64,000 nt of DNA from Pseudoselenomonas ruminantium (GCA_015058625.1 SVCA01000006.1:62001-126000); one strand, 5' to 3'. Positions 50,017-59,240 are shown, counted from the stretch's first letter. Program-made: numbers and translations. Notes: a model not told the origin generated them from the sequence alone.

Positions 50017-51336
50017 ATGGAGTATTTTTTGGCGTTAATGATGGTGCTTCTGCAGTTTTCCGGTGTTTGGCTTCGCTATCTGCCTTTTGCGAAAACAGTT
50101 ACCGTTGTTCAGCGGCACAAATTGGTGCAGCTGGCAGTAAGCTGGGGCATTTTGGCTTTTGCTATCTATGCGGTCATTATGAGCATGGATGATGGAGAGG
50201 TTCTGCGCTTCAAGCTGCTGGTAGCTTTCGGCTGGGTGCCGTTCTTCCTGATTTCCTATTACTGCATTCCGCGGGACTTTGTGCAGCATTTGTATGTGCT
50301 CGGCATGCAGAGCCTGTTTGCGGTACTTCTGCATACCATCAGCGGTTTTGTCGTGGGGGCGGTACTCTCGGCTGATTATGGTGAACGCATGCATATGCTG
50401 GCCATAATCAGTTGTTATCTCGTGCTGTTTACGCTGCTGATTCCATTGGAACGCCGTTGGTTTAGCACATTGGTACTGGCGCAGCGATTTTTCCAATTCC
50501 GTCATCTGGGCCTCTACATTGCCCTGATGCCGCTGGTGGTTCTGTTTGCCTATGCCCTGCCCTGGCTGGATGGCCAGCTTTATCACAGCGTGCCTGAGCG
50601 GGTCGGGCGGCTGGCTCTGCCTATTGTTTTCTTCCTGATTTTTCGGCTGGTGTTCAAAGCGGCTCATCAGATGTCTGAGCATATGATGGAAATCGGCCGC
50701 AACAATATGTTGGCCCAGCAGCTTTATTCCCTGCGGGAGTACACGCGTCTGACGGAGGAACGTCGTCAGACCTTGCGGGTTCTGCGTCACGATATGCGTC
50801 ATTATACCCGCTTGCTCAGTGCACTGCTGGACAGTGGGCGTATCCGTGAAGCAAAGGAATTGGTGGAAAAACAGGCGGCAGAGCTTGAACGCACGACGAT
50901 TCGGGAATTTTGTGCCAATGACCTCATCAATGCGACGCTGTCGATTTATCATTATCATCTGGGCAATCTGGAAATCCCACTGCAGCAGAAAATCAGTCTG
51001 CCAAAGGAGATGGCCGTCATGGATACGGACGTGGCCATCGTGCTGTCGAATCTGTTGGAAAATGCCCTGCATGCCAGCATGAAACAGCCGGTCATAAATC
51101 GTGAGGTTAAGGTATCGGCTCAATATGAGGGTGGACGGTTTGTACTGTCGGTGGCCAATCGTTTTGAGGAACCGCTGCTCTTTGACCGTGACGGACTGCC
51201 CTATAACGAAGAGCCAGGACATGGTACGGGAATGATAGCGTTGCGGACCTTTATCCGCAAGTACAAGGCGCAATGCAATTTTTGCCAGCAGGATGGCTGG
51301 GTTACGGTGACACTTAATTGGCATGGGGAAGATTAG
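50017..51336 (+). CDS. GHKL-type sensor histidine kinase
   Basis: A 439-residue kinase with about six to seven membrane helices (about 1-220), a coiled segment, an H-box VLRHDMRHYTRLLSALLDSG and a C-terminal HATPase_c_5 ATP domain (LSNLLENALHAS, GHGTGMIALRTF). The plan is that of AgrC/NatK-type kinases that sense peptides or small molecules. No LytTR or other response regulator gene is beside it. ATG 50017 has GAGGG six bases upstream. Divergent from the HD-GYP operon. Confidence 0.88.
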   Translation: MEYFLALMMVLLQFSGVWLRYLPFAKTVTVVQRHKLVQLAVSWGILAFAIYAVIMSMDDGEVLRFKLLVAFGWVPFFLISYYCIPRDFVQHLYVLGMQSLFAVLLHTISGFVVGAVLSADYGERMHMLAIISCYLVLFTLLIPLERRWFSTLVLAQRFFQFRHLGLYIALMPLVVLFAYALPWLDGQLYHSVPERVGRLALPIVFFLIFRLVFKAAHQMSEHMMEIGRNNMLAQQLYSLREYTRLTEERRQTLRVLRHDMRHYTRLLSALLDSGRIREAKELVEKQAAELERTTIREFCANDLINATLSIYHYHLGNLEIPLQQKISLPKEMAVMDTDVAIVLSNLLENALHASMKQPVINREVKVSAQYEGGRFVLSVANRFEEPLLFDRDGLPYNEEPGHGTGMIALRTFIRKYKAQCNFCQQDGWVTVTLNWHGED

Positions 51337-51347
51337 TTCGGAGAAGG

Positions 51348-51387
51348 CAAGAAGAGAGGCGCTATCATGGCAGCGCCTCTCTTCTTG
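51348..51387. terminator. Bidirectional terminator between the GHKL kinase and glnB
   Basis: A 16-bp perfect stem (51348-51363 with 51372-51387) between convergent genes; T-rich on the plus strand. Confidence 0.85.
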
Positions 51388-51412
51388 TTGGTCTTATGTA
51401 TGAGCACAGGCT

Positions 51413-51793
51413 TTAGGCACTGATGCTTCCGGTTGTTTCTCCGGGAATATCCCGGATGGCATCATCACCGTGCTGACCGGTGCGGATGCGGACGGCGTCC
51501 TTGAGTTCCGTGACGAAAATCTTGCCGTCACCGAACTGGCCGGTGCGCAGTACCCGCTCGCAGGTGTCGAGCACCTTGTCCACGGGAATTTCGGAAACCA
51601 CGGTTTCCACTTTGATTTTGGGCACCAGCTTTACGTCGTATTTTTTCCCGCGGTAAACTTCCTGATGACCTTTGGACAGGCCACAGCCGAATACCTGACT
51701 TACGGTGATGCCCATGACCCCGATTTTGTTCAGGGCGCGGAGCAGGTCATCGAGTTTGGTGGAACGGGTGATGATTTCGATTTTTGTCAGCAT
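51413..51793 (-). CDS. glnB: P-II nitrogen regulatory protein
   Basis: A 126-residue P-II signal protein that binds ATP/ADP and 2-oxoglutarate and controls the ammonium transporter. The T-loop carries EVYRGKKY with the uridylylation tyrosine, and the C-loop has TGQFGDGKIFV. The chosen ATG at 51793 has AAAGG nine bases upstream; an ATG three codons earlier touches that site. It lies five bases after amt, and the pair is a classic amt-glnK unit. Confidence 0.93.
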   Translation of the reverse strand: MLTKIEIITRSTKLDDLLRALNKIGVMGITVSQVFGCGLSKGHQEVYRGKKYDVKLVPKIKVETVVSEIPVDKVLDTCERVLRTGQFGDGKIFVTELKDAVRIRTGQHGDDAIRDIPGETTGSISA

Positions 51794-51798
51794 GCCAA

Positions 51799-53109
51799 TC
51801 ATCCTTTCTCCATATTCATCTGCATTACCGTGTTGGCCAGCATTTCGCTGGAAGTCTCAAAGGAACCGAGGAGCGGGCTGGAGGTCAGCACGCCGCGGGT
51901 GTAACCGCGCTCGCCATGTTCGATGATATCGAGACCCGTAAGTTCCTCCGCTTCGTCAGCGCGGGTTTCCATAAAGGCATGGACCAGCTGATAGAGCACG
52001 AAGGAACCGGCGATGGCCAAAGCGTAAGCCACGACGATGGAGATGAGCTGCGCGGTGAACAGATGGGTGTCACCGTAGAAGAGGCCGTTGGCACCGTCGG
52101 GATTGACTTCCGTGGTAGCCCAAAGACCGGTAGCGATAGCACCCCAGGTGCCGCCGATGCCATGGACACCGAAAGCGTCAAGAGAATCATCATAACCGAG
52201 CTTTTCCTTGAGCACAGCCACAGCGAAGTAGCAGACAACGCCGCCGATGAGACCGATGATTACGGCAGGCATGGGAGCCACGAAGCCGGCAGCCGGTGTG
52301 ATGGCCACAAGACCGGCAATGGATCCGGAGACAGCACCTAAGATGGTGGGCTTGCCATTATGTTTCCATTCCACCAGTACCCAGGAAACAGCGGCAGCTG
52401 CTGCGGCTGCCTGACTGGTGATGAAAGCGTTGGCAGCCAGAGCGTTGGCTCCAAGAGCACTGCCGGCATTAAAGCCGAACCAGCCGAACCAGAGAAGTGT
52501 TGCACCCAAGACCGTCATGGGCAGATTATGCGGCAGCATGGCCGTGTGCTGATAGCCGTGACGTTTGCCCAAAAGCAGGCAGATGGTCAGGCCGGATACA
52601 CCGGAGAGAATATGAATGACGAGGCCGCCGGCAAAATCCAGCGCGCCGAGCTCTGCCAAAAAGCCGCCGCCCCAGACCCAATGTGCCATGGGGTTATAGA
52701 TGAAGACAGCCCAGAGGAGGATAAAGACGGTAAAAGCGGCAAATTTCATGCGTTCGGCAAAAGCGCCGGTGATAAGCGCCGGTGTCAGAGCCGCAAACAT
52801 GCACTGGAAGGCTACGAAGGCCAGTTCCGGGATGGTGCTGCCTTCCAACACCTGCAGGCCCACACCTGCAAGACCTAATTTATCCAGGCTGCCGATAAAG
52901 CCGTTGACATCCGGGCCAAAGGCCATGGTGTAACCGACAACAATAAACTCTACCGAAATAAGAGCCAAAACAAAGAAACTCTGCATAATGGTGGTTAAAA
53001 CATTTTTGCTCCGCACCATGCCGCCGTAGAAGAACGCAAGGCCGGGGGTCATTATGAAGACCAGGGCGGCGCTGATGAGTACCCAGGCCGTATTGCCAGT
53101 ATCAATCAT
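51799..53109 (-). CDS. amt: Ammonium transporter Amt
   Basis: A 436-residue ammonium channel with eleven helices. Family marks include FFYGGMVRSKN, DFAGGLVIHILSGVSGL (first pore His) and DAFGVHGIGGTWGAIATG (second pore His). The start at 53109 has AAAGG nine bases upstream, the same layout as for glnB; an ATG at 53127 lies before that site. Upstream is an attenuator-like terminator and a strong promoter. Confidence 0.95.
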   Translation of the reverse strand: MIDTGNTAWVLISAALVFIMTPGLAFFYGGMVRSKNVLTTIMQSFFVLALISVEFIVVGYTMAFGPDVNGFIGSLDKLGLAGVGLQVLEGSTIPELAFVAFQCMFAALTPALITGAFAERMKFAAFTVFILLWAVFIYNPMAHWVWGGGFLAELGALDFAGGLVIHILSGVSGLTICLLLGKRHGYQHTAMLPHNLPMTVLGATLLWFGWFGFNAGSALGANALAANAFITSQAAAAAAAVSWVLVEWKHNGKPTILGAVSGSIAGLVAITPAAGFVAPMPAVIIGLIGGVVCYFAVAVLKEKLGYDDSLDAFGVHGIGGTWGAIATGLWATTEVNPDGANGLFYGDTHLFTAQLISIVVAYALAIAGSFVLYQLVHAFMETRADEAEELTGLDIIEHGERGYTRGVLTSSPLLGSFETSSEMLANTVMQMNMEKG

Positions 53110-53220
53110 CACAATCATCCTTTCCATGGTAATACATCAATAAGTCCCGCAAACAGGAAAAGCGCCCATAGCGCAGAAATCTTGCACTACGGACGCCTTT
53201 GTCCCCAAACGCAATGAACG

Positions 53221-53258
53221 CAAAAATCCCCAAGTGTCCGGTACCTGACACTTGGGGA
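53221..53258 (-). terminator. Attenuator hairpin in the amt-glnB leader
   Basis: A 12-bp perfect stem (53227-53238 with 53247-53258) followed on the minus strand by T5, starting about 22 bases after the predicted transcription start. A 10-bp outer pair (gcaaacagga near 53147 with tcctgtttgc near 53267) spans it and could act as antiterminator or add stability. Confidence 0.7.
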
Positions 53259-53286
53259 CATCGTTGTCCTGTTTGCTTATGAGGCC

Positions 53287-53315
53287 ATTATAAAATGGAA
53301 AAATTGACATGTCAA
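53287..53315 (-). promoter_or_regulatory. Promoter of amt-glnB with palindrome over the -35 box
   Basis: Minus strand: TTGACA (53315-53310), 17-base spacer, TATAAT (53292-53287). The -35 box is half of the palindrome TTGACATGTCAA (53304-53315), a possible regulator site. Confidence 0.75.
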
Positions 53316-53404
53316 GGTGTAAAGTTATGTATACAAGAATGTAATAAAAATCACAAGCATAATTTCCTAAAATAGTGTATAATATCCAATAAGAGCAAAC
53401 GAAT

Positions 53405-53525
53405 AGAACTCCGAGCAAAAATATCTAAGGCCTGTGGCTATGATATTGCGCCGGGGCCCTGCTGGAAACGGCAGGACCTTCCATTTTGAAAAGGGGTATC
53501 CATTTTAGTATCTGGCATTAGGCGA
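53405..53525 (+). promoter_or_regulatory. Moco-type riboswitch upstream of the molybdopterin operon
   Basis: The leader has actccgagc at its start, a central ggccctgc/gcaggacc hairpin with loop tggaaacg (about 53455-53476), then ccttcc and further pairing arms, and ends before a terminator. This matches what I remember of the Moco RNA motif, and the downstream genes are its normal targets. A TATAAT at 53378-53383 may be its promoter. Assignment by eye. Confidence 0.65.
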
Positions 53526-53526
53526 G

Positions 53527-53562
53527 GACTATCCTTTTCGTATGGAGAGGATAGTCTTTTTT
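53527..53562 (+). terminator. Terminator of the Moco-type leader
   Basis: Stem gactatcc/ggatagtc (53527-53534 with 53549-53556) followed by T6, 23 bases before the first gene. Confidence 0.85.
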
Positions 53563-53584
53563 GTGTGATGGGAGAGCGTAAACG

Positions 53585-54616
53585 ATGAAGGAAATGCGTA
53601 CCGAGGATGCGGTGGGGCAGATTCTCTGCCATGATTTGACCCAGATTATCAAGGGCGTGACGAAAGATGCCCGTTTCCGCAAGGGCCATGTGATAAGAGC
53701 AGAGGATGTGCCGGTGCTGCTGTCCATGGGCAAGGACCATATCTTTGTCTGGGAAAATGACGAAACCATGCTGCATGAAAATGATGCGGCGGAAATTCTG
53801 CGACAGCTTTGTCAGAATGAATATATGACCGCATCAGAGCCGAAGGAAGGAAAGATTGAACTGACGGCGACGGCAGACGGCATTTTTCAGGTGGATGAAG
53901 CGCGTTTTGATGAGGTCAATGAGCTGGATGATGTGACTATCGCCACGCTGCCCCAGAATATGCCGGTGAAGGCCGGGCAGAAGCTGGCGGGCATGCGGGT
54001 GATTCCGCTGGTCATCAAGAAGGATAAAATGGAGCAGGTTAAGAAGGTAGCAGGCAGTGAGCCGCTTTTGCGCCTGCGCCCTTACCGGCAAAATCTCAAA
54101 GTCGGCGTGGTGACCACCGGCACGGAAGTTTTCCTGGGACGCATTGAAGATACCTTTACGCCGGTGATTGCGAGCAAATTAAAAGCCTTTGGCCTGATCA
54201 TCAATGAGCACCGTCTGTCGGATGATGTGGCAGAGCACACGCAGAAACATATCGAAGACCTCATTGACCTGGGCATGGATATGGTCATCTGCACCGGCGG
54301 CATGAGCGTTGACCCGGACGATAGGACGCCTGCCGCCATTCGGGATGCGGGTGCGGAGATTGTGACCTATGGAGCACCGACTTTGCCCGGCGCCATGTTC
54401 CTGCTGGGCTATGTGCAAAAGGAGGGCCGCGAAATTCCCGTCATGGGATTGCCGGGCTGTGTCATGTACGCAGGCCGCACGATTTTTGATTTGATTCTGC
54501 CCCGCGTGATTACCGGGGAAAAAATAACGCGCAGGGAAATCCGTCATTTCGGCATTGGGGGACTTTGCATGAACTGCAAAGTCTGCCATTATCCCGTCTG
54601 CGGATTCCAGCATTAA
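53585..54616 (+). CDS. Molybdopterin-binding domain protein (MoeA/MogA-like)
   Basis: A 343-residue protein with a MoCF_biosynth (MogA/MoeA-like) domain at about 165-320: VGVVTTGTEVFLGRIEDTF and MVICTGGMSVDPDDRTP. The N-terminal 160 residues resemble the first parts of MoeA. The C-terminus ends in CMNCKVCHYPVCGF, a cysteine cluster that could bind metal. Proteins of this kind are usually encoded with moeA and moaA; the exact step (MPT adenylation or molybdate handling) is not known. First gene after the riboswitch. Confidence 0.8.
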   Translation: MKEMRTEDAVGQILCHDLTQIIKGVTKDARFRKGHVIRAEDVPVLLSMGKDHIFVWENDETMLHENDAAEILRQLCQNEYMTASEPKEGKIELTATADGIFQVDEARFDEVNELDDVTIATLPQNMPVKAGQKLAGMRVIPLVIKKDKMEQVKKVAGSEPLLRLRPYRQNLKVGVVTTGTEVFLGRIEDTFTPVIASKLKAFGLIINEHRLSDDVAEHTQKHIEDLIDLGMDMVICTGGMSVDPDDRTPAAIRDAGAEIVTYGAPTLPGAMFLLGYVQKEGREIPVMGLPGCVMYAGRTIFDLILPRVITGEKITRREIRHFGIGGLCMNCKVCHYPVCGFQH

Positions 54617-54628
54617 GGGGGAATACAG

Positions 54629-55840
54629 ATGCAGGATTTATCGTTGGAAAAAGCCGTGGCATTACTGAAAGAACACTGCCATAGGGTATCGGCGGTGGAG
54701 GAAGTGCCTTTGCTGCAGGCATTGGGACGGATTCTGGCAGAGGATTATGAGGCTGGCTTTGACAATCCGCCTTTTGACCGTTCCCCGTTGGATGGCTATA
54801 CCTTTGCGGCAGAGAGCACGGCAGGGCATAGCGCGGATAATCCCGCGGTCTTTAAGATTATCGGCGAGGAATGTGCGGGAGATTTCTTTGACAAGGCGGT
54901 GCCAGAAGGTTCCGCCCTGCGCATTATGACCGGCGGGGCTATTCCCAAGGGCTGTAACTGCGTGGTGCGGCAGGAGGATGTGACCGCTGCGGGGGATAAA
55001 CTCACCGTACCGTTCAGCATTGCGCCATATACCAACTACTGCTATGCCGGGGAAGACATCCGCAAGGGCACGAAGCTGGCGAAAAAGGGCACGAAGCTGA
55101 CAGCGGCCCATATTGGCGTATTGGCAAGTATGGGCTTTGCCACGGTGAAGGTGCTGGGGAATGTGCGTATTGCTATTGCCAGCACCGGTGACGAACTCTT
55201 GCAGCCCGGTCAGCCCCTCGCCCCCGGCAAGATTTATAACAGCAATCTCTATCTCCTAGCCAGCCGTCTGCAGGAACTGGGCTTTACGCCGGAGATTGTG
55301 GGCATTTTGCCGGATGATGTGGAGAAGGCGGCCAAGGTTATCGCCGGGTACAAGGACAGAGTGGATGTGTTCCTGACCACTGGCGGCGTGTCCGTGGGCA
55401 AAAAGGATATTATGCACGGCGTGGTGGAAATGGTAGGCCAACGTTTGTTCTGGCGGGTGTCCATGAAGCCCGGCGGGCCGGCGCTTGCTTATACCATGGG
55501 CGAAACCTTAGGGCTGGCCCTGTCGGGGAATCCCTTTGCCTCGTATGCTACATTTGAGCTTATCGCGGTGCCGGTGCTTTCCAAAATCAGCGGCAATGAA
55601 AAGATTTTGCCGGAGCGCGCCCAGGCTGTGCTTACGGATGAATTCCCCAAGGCAAGCAAGGGGCGGCGCTTTATCCGTGCTTATTACGAAAACGGCAAGG
55701 TGCGTCTGCCGGAACAGCATGCGTCCGGCAGTCTCTTTTCTGTGGTGGGGTGCAATGCCTTTGTGGACATTCCCGCCGGTACGGGGAAGCTGGCCAAGGA
55801 AACGGAAGTGGATATCGTCCGCTTGTATCGCGTGAAATAA
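54629..55840 (+). CDS. moeA: Molybdopterin molybdenumtransferase MoeA
   Basis: Inserts molybdate into adenylated molybdopterin. The 403-residue protein has the usual four-domain MoeA plan: FDNPPFDRSPLDGYTFAAE, IMTGGAIPKGCNCVVRQEDV, IASTGDELLQPG, TTGGVSVGKKD, and MKPGGPALAYTMG with ALSGNPFA. It starts 12 bases after the previous gene with AAGGGGG upstream. Confidence 0.95.
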   Translation: MQDLSLEKAVALLKEHCHRVSAVEEVPLLQALGRILAEDYEAGFDNPPFDRSPLDGYTFAAESTAGHSADNPAVFKIIGEECAGDFFDKAVPEGSALRIMTGGAIPKGCNCVVRQEDVTAAGDKLTVPFSIAPYTNYCYAGEDIRKGTKLAKKGTKLTAAHIGVLASMGFATVKVLGNVRIAIASTGDELLQPGQPLAPGKIYNSNLYLLASRLQELGFTPEIVGILPDDVEKAAKVIAGYKDRVDVFLTTGGVSVGKKDIMHGVVEMVGQRLFWRVSMKPGGPALAYTMGETLGLALSGNPFASYATFELIAVPVLSKISGNEKILPERAQAVLTDEFPKASKGRRFIRAYYENGKVRLPEQHASGSLFSVVGCNAFVDIPAGTGKLAKETEVDIVRLYRVK

Positions 55841-55853
55841 AGGATTGGATTTT

Positions 55854-56843
55854 ATGCAAGACCAATACGAGAGAAAAATCGAATACGTGCGCATTTCGCT
55901 GACGGACCGCTGCAATCTGCGTTGCCGTTACTGTATGCCGGAAGCGGGCGTAGCCAAAATGCGCCATGAGGACATACTGACCTTTGCGGAAATCCTGCGC
56001 ATTGTGCAGACTCTGGCGGCTCTGGGCGTCAAAAAAGTCCGTCTGACCGGTGGTGAACCACTGGTGCGTCGCAATATCGTGGAATTAATCCATGCGATCC
56101 GGCAGGTTCCCGGCATTGAACAGGTCGTGCTGACCACCAATGGCGTGTTGCTGTCGGAACTGGGACAAGACTTGATAAAGGCGGGACTGACCGGACTGAA
56201 TATCAGTTTGGATACTTTGAATCCGGACACCTTTGCGGAGGTTACCCGCCGTCCCCTCTTTGCGCGGGTGCAGGCTGGCTTGGAAAAGGTAATGTCTTTG
56301 GGGCTCACGAATATCAAGTTTAACTGCGTGCCCATCTATGAAGTCAATGATGCGGAGATTCCCGCCTTGGCTGCACTGGCGCGGGATTATCCTCTGAAGG
56401 TGCGCTTTATTGAGCTCATGCCCATTGGCTGTGCTTACGAAGTTGGTTATCGCGGCGTGCCCATGGATGAGGTGCAGGAGCGGCTGGAAAAAGCTTATGG
56501 GCCTTTGCACCCTGTGGGGAAGAAAACTGACCGTCTGCAGGGGCCTGCGGAATACTATAAGGTCGCAGGCTTTGCCGGGCAGGTGGGCTTTATCGATGCC
56601 ATGGAGCATAAGTTCTGCAGCAGCTGCAATCGGGTGCGGCTGACCGCCGAGGGCTTTTTGAAGCTCTGCCTGAATCAGAAAAACGGTCTGGACCTGCGGC
56701 AGCTTCTCCGAAGCGGCATCAGTGATGAGAACTTGAAGCTGGCTTTGCGGCAGGCGATTTACCGCAAACCTGCCGAGCATTTGTTTACGGATCGTGAGAA
56801 TACCGCGCGGGACAGCCGCGCCATGTATCAGGTGGGAGGTTAA
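55854..56843 (+). CDS. moaA: GTP 3',8-cyclase MoaA
   Basis: Radical SAM enzyme that begins molybdopterin synthesis from GTP. The 329-residue protein has CNLRCRYCMPE for the SAM cluster (about 23-33), LTGGEPLVRRNI, and the second cluster CSSCNRVRLTAEGFLKLC. It ends in Gly-Gly, needed for activity in MoaA. The ATG 55854 has AAAGGA about nine bases upstream; a TTG three codons earlier is less likely. The partner moaC is not in the window. Confidence 0.96.
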   Translation: MQDQYERKIEYVRISLTDRCNLRCRYCMPEAGVAKMRHEDILTFAEILRIVQTLAALGVKKVRLTGGEPLVRRNIVELIHAIRQVPGIEQVVLTTNGVLLSELGQDLIKAGLTGLNISLDTLNPDTFAEVTRRPLFARVQAGLEKVMSLGLTNIKFNCVPIYEVNDAEIPALAALARDYPLKVRFIELMPIGCAYEVGYRGVPMDEVQERLEKAYGPLHPVGKKTDRLQGPAEYYKVAGFAGQVGFIDAMEHKFCSSCNRVRLTAEGFLKLCLNQKNGLDLRQLLRSGISDENLKLALRQAIYRKPAEHLFTDRENTARDSRAMYQVGG

Positions 56844-56849
56844 TTTTTG

Positions 56850-57785
56850 ATGGGCAAGATTCATGCACTGTGCACCAGTGAGAAAAAGGGAACGCTTAAA
56901 ACGCAGACGGATAAAGTGGTATTTGCAACGGAATGGGGCATCAAAGGCGATGCCCATGCGGGCAAATGGCATCGGCAGGTGAGCTTTTTAGGCTTGCAGG
57001 AAATAGAGGATTTTCGCAAGCTGGGCGTGAAGGTGGAGTTCGGTGCCTTTGGGGAAAATATCGTAGCCGATGGGTTCCGCTTCAAAGAACTGCCCATTGG
57101 CACACGGCTGAGAGCAGGAGAAGTCTGGTTTGAAATCACGCAGATTGGCAAGGAATGTCATAAAGGCTGTGCGATTCGTCAGCAGGTCGGTGACTGCATT
57201 ATGCCCAGAGAGGGCATCTTTGGGCGGGTATTGCATGGCGGCGAGGTCAAAGTGGGGGATGAATTGGAACTGGTTCAGCCTGGCGAAAAAATGCCGCTGG
57301 AAGCTGCCATCATCACCGCCAGCGACAAGGGCAGCCGTGGTGAGCGCGTGGATGAAAGCGGCGCCAAGGTGGCGGAAATCCTTGCGGCAAATGGCTATGC
57401 CGTAGTGGAAAAGACCGTTCTGCCCGATGAACAGGAACAGCTGGAAGCCAAGATGCGGGAACTGGCTGAGCGTGGGGTGGCGCTTATCGCGACGACCGGC
57501 GGCACAGGCTTTTCCCCACGCGATATTACGCCGGAGGCGACACTGGCGGTCTGCGAGAGACTGGCTCCCGGCATTCCCGAAGCCATGCGGGCAATGTCGC
57601 TCAAAATCACCGACCGGGCTATGCTCAGTCGCGCGCAGGCCGGCATCTGCCGCCGCAGCCTGATTGTGAACCTGCCCGGAAGCCGTAAAGCCGTGGAAGA
57701 ATGTCTGGGCTTTATCCTGCCGCCGCTCAAACACGGGATTGATATCCTGCGGGGAGAGACTGGAGAGTGCGGGCGGTTACAATGA
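56850..57785 (+). CDS. MOSC domain fused to MogA/MoaB domain
   Basis: A 311-residue fusion. Residues 1-145 form a MOSC domain (GIKGDAHAGKWHRQVSFL, FGENI, and the Cys in GKECHKGCAIRQQ), known to handle sulfur on Moco. Residues 150-311 form a MogA/MoaB-type molybdopterin adenylyltransferase (ATTGGTGFSPRDITPEAT, LIVNLPGSRKAVEECL). The fusion ties adenylation to sulfur transfer or cofactor handling. ATG has GGGAGG nine bases upstream, six bases after moaA. Last gene of the Moco operon. Confidence 0.92.
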   Translation: MGKIHALCTSEKKGTLKTQTDKVVFATEWGIKGDAHAGKWHRQVSFLGLQEIEDFRKLGVKVEFGAFGENIVADGFRFKELPIGTRLRAGEVWFEITQIGKECHKGCAIRQQVGDCIMPREGIFGRVLHGGEVKVGDELELVQPGEKMPLEAAIITASDKGSRGERVDESGAKVAEILAANGYAVVEKTVLPDEQEQLEAKMRELAERGVALIATTGGTGFSPRDITPEATLAVCERLAPGIPEAMRAMSLKITDRAMLSRAQAGICRRSLIVNLPGSRKAVEECLGFILPPLKHGIDILRGETGECGRLQ

Positions 57786-57862
57786 TATACTAAGGCGCCC
57801 GTTGGGCTTATTGTGTGCATTACAATGATGTGCAAAGACCGCAGCAGCAAGAGAGAAAAACG

Positions 57863-57894
57863 CCCCGACATACAACAAATAATGTATGTCGGGG
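57863..57894 (-). terminator. Terminator of the DUF4143 ATPase gene
   Basis: An 11-bp perfect stem (57863-57873 with 57884-57894), followed on the minus strand by GCGTTTTTC. It also lies after the end of the Moco operon. Confidence 0.85.
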
Positions 57895-57932
57895 TGCATT
57901 TGCGTTCAATAATAAAATATACGCTTCTATTC

Positions 57933-59240
57933 TTAGCTTAACAAGAAATCCAATAAATTTATAATTCTTATACCATCCTCTGTCAGTTTGATATTACTAT
58001 CTAAGGTTAATACAATCTTAGGAAAGTTATCTTTTATCTCTTTTAAAGGAGCTAGTTCTCGTGTAATGGTTTCTTCAGAGCGCATCTCTTGCGTAACCTG
58101 ATAATATATTTTTTCTTCACCTTTTATAGCAATAAAGTCTACTTCTTTATTGCCAATTTTTCCAACAGCTACATCATACCCTCGGCGAAGTAATTCAAAG
58201 TAGACGATGTTTTCAATTTGGTGCCCGGTATCTATCCCTCGGTAACCTAGCAGATAATTTCTAAGCCCTGTATCTACCATGTAATATTTACCGAGAGTTT
58301 GTAAATACTCCTTACCTTTTATATCAAATCTTTTTATGGGATAAAAAAGATATGCTTCCGTCATATCGTCTACATAATTGGAAATGGTTCTGACAGCTGG
58401 CTTTCCATGCCTTTTTCTTTCCTGCAACATTTTATTAGATACTAACGTATTGCTGATATTGTTGAAGGAAATACTGTTGCCAATATTATCAGCGAGAAAT
58501 TGACAGACCTTTTCAAGCAGGACGGAATCTATGGTGTGGGAATTAGGCTTTAAATTAGCACGGTCAATTATATCTCTTTTTACAACTGTGTTGTATATGC
58601 CATCTAATATAGCTAAAACTTTGTCCTGTTCAAGTCCTATATCACTCAAAACCGGGAAGCCGCCATAACGAACATATGCCTCGAATAAATCTGCCATTTC
58701 TGTCATTTCGCCCATAGAATCGTAGGCACGTTTTCTCTGTTCACCGATTGGTGAAACATAATCTTTTAATGTATATCCTTGAAAGGTTATGAACTCATTA
58801 AAAGATAAAGGCAACATCTTTATTTCAACATATCTACCAGATAAATAAGTAGCATATTCAGACGATAATAAGTAAGCATTTGAACCTGTTATATATATAT
58901 CGCAATTAAAATCAACCTGAAATGAATTTACGGTCTTATTCCAGTTTTCTATAGTCTGTGGCTCATCAAGAAAGATATACATTTTCTTTCCTGTAATGAT
59001 TCTTTCTTTTACATATTGATAGACTTGCTTACGGTCAAAATCATCAAACTGATTAGATTCAAAATTCATATAGATTATTTGTTCAGATGGAGTATCATGC
59101 TCAATCAGATAATGCATCATTAACTTCATTACGGTTGATTTCCCACAGCGTCTGATACCAGTAATGATTTTGACTGGCTCCTGGTCCTTAAAAGACAATA
59201 ATTGCTTAAGATATATGTTGCGTTGCTTAATTTCTTCCAT
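57933..59240 (-). CDS. AAA ATPase with DUF4143 domain
   Basis: A 435-residue protein: AAA_14 ATPase with Walker A GIRRCGKST (about 28-36) and Walker B YIFLDEPQ, a winged-helix middle and a DUF4143 C-terminal domain (VDTGLRNYLLGYRG, GNKEVDFIAI with the nuclease-like core). The role of this widespread family is not established. The gene is strikingly A+T-rich against its neighbours and single, a sign of recent transfer. ATG 59240 has GGAGG six bases upstream; the longer frame upstream has no ribosome site. Confidence 0.88.
   Translation of the reverse strand: MEEIKQRNIYLKQLLSFKDQEPVKIITGIRRCGKSTVMKLMMHYLIEHDTPSEQIIYMNFESNQFDDFDRKQVYQYVKERIITGKKMYIFLDEPQTIENWNKTVNSFQVDFNCDIYITGSNAYLLSSEYATYLSGRYVEIKMLPLSFNEFITFQGYTLKDYVSPIGEQRKRAYDSMGEMTEMADLFEAYVRYGGFPVLSDIGLEQDKVLAILDGIYNTVVKRDIIDRANLKPNSHTIDSVLLEKVCQFLADNIGNSISFNNISNTLVSNKMLQERKRHGKPAVRTISNYVDDMTEAYLFYPIKRFDIKGKEYLQTLGKYYMVDTGLRNYLLGYRGIDTGHQIENIVYFELLRRGYDVAVGKIGNKEVDFIAIKGEEKIYYQVTQEMRSEETITRELAPLKEIKDNFPKIVLTLDSNIKLTEDGIRIINLLDFLLS

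Noticed and set aside
50035..51324. 429-codon minus-strand frame opposite the GHKL kinase
   Set aside because: Same reason: the plus strand has clear kinase motifs and a ribosome site, the minus frame has neither.
53137..53418. 93-codon minus-strand frame upstream of amt
   Set aside because: It spans the amt promoter and attenuator hairpin; no ribosome site or domain.
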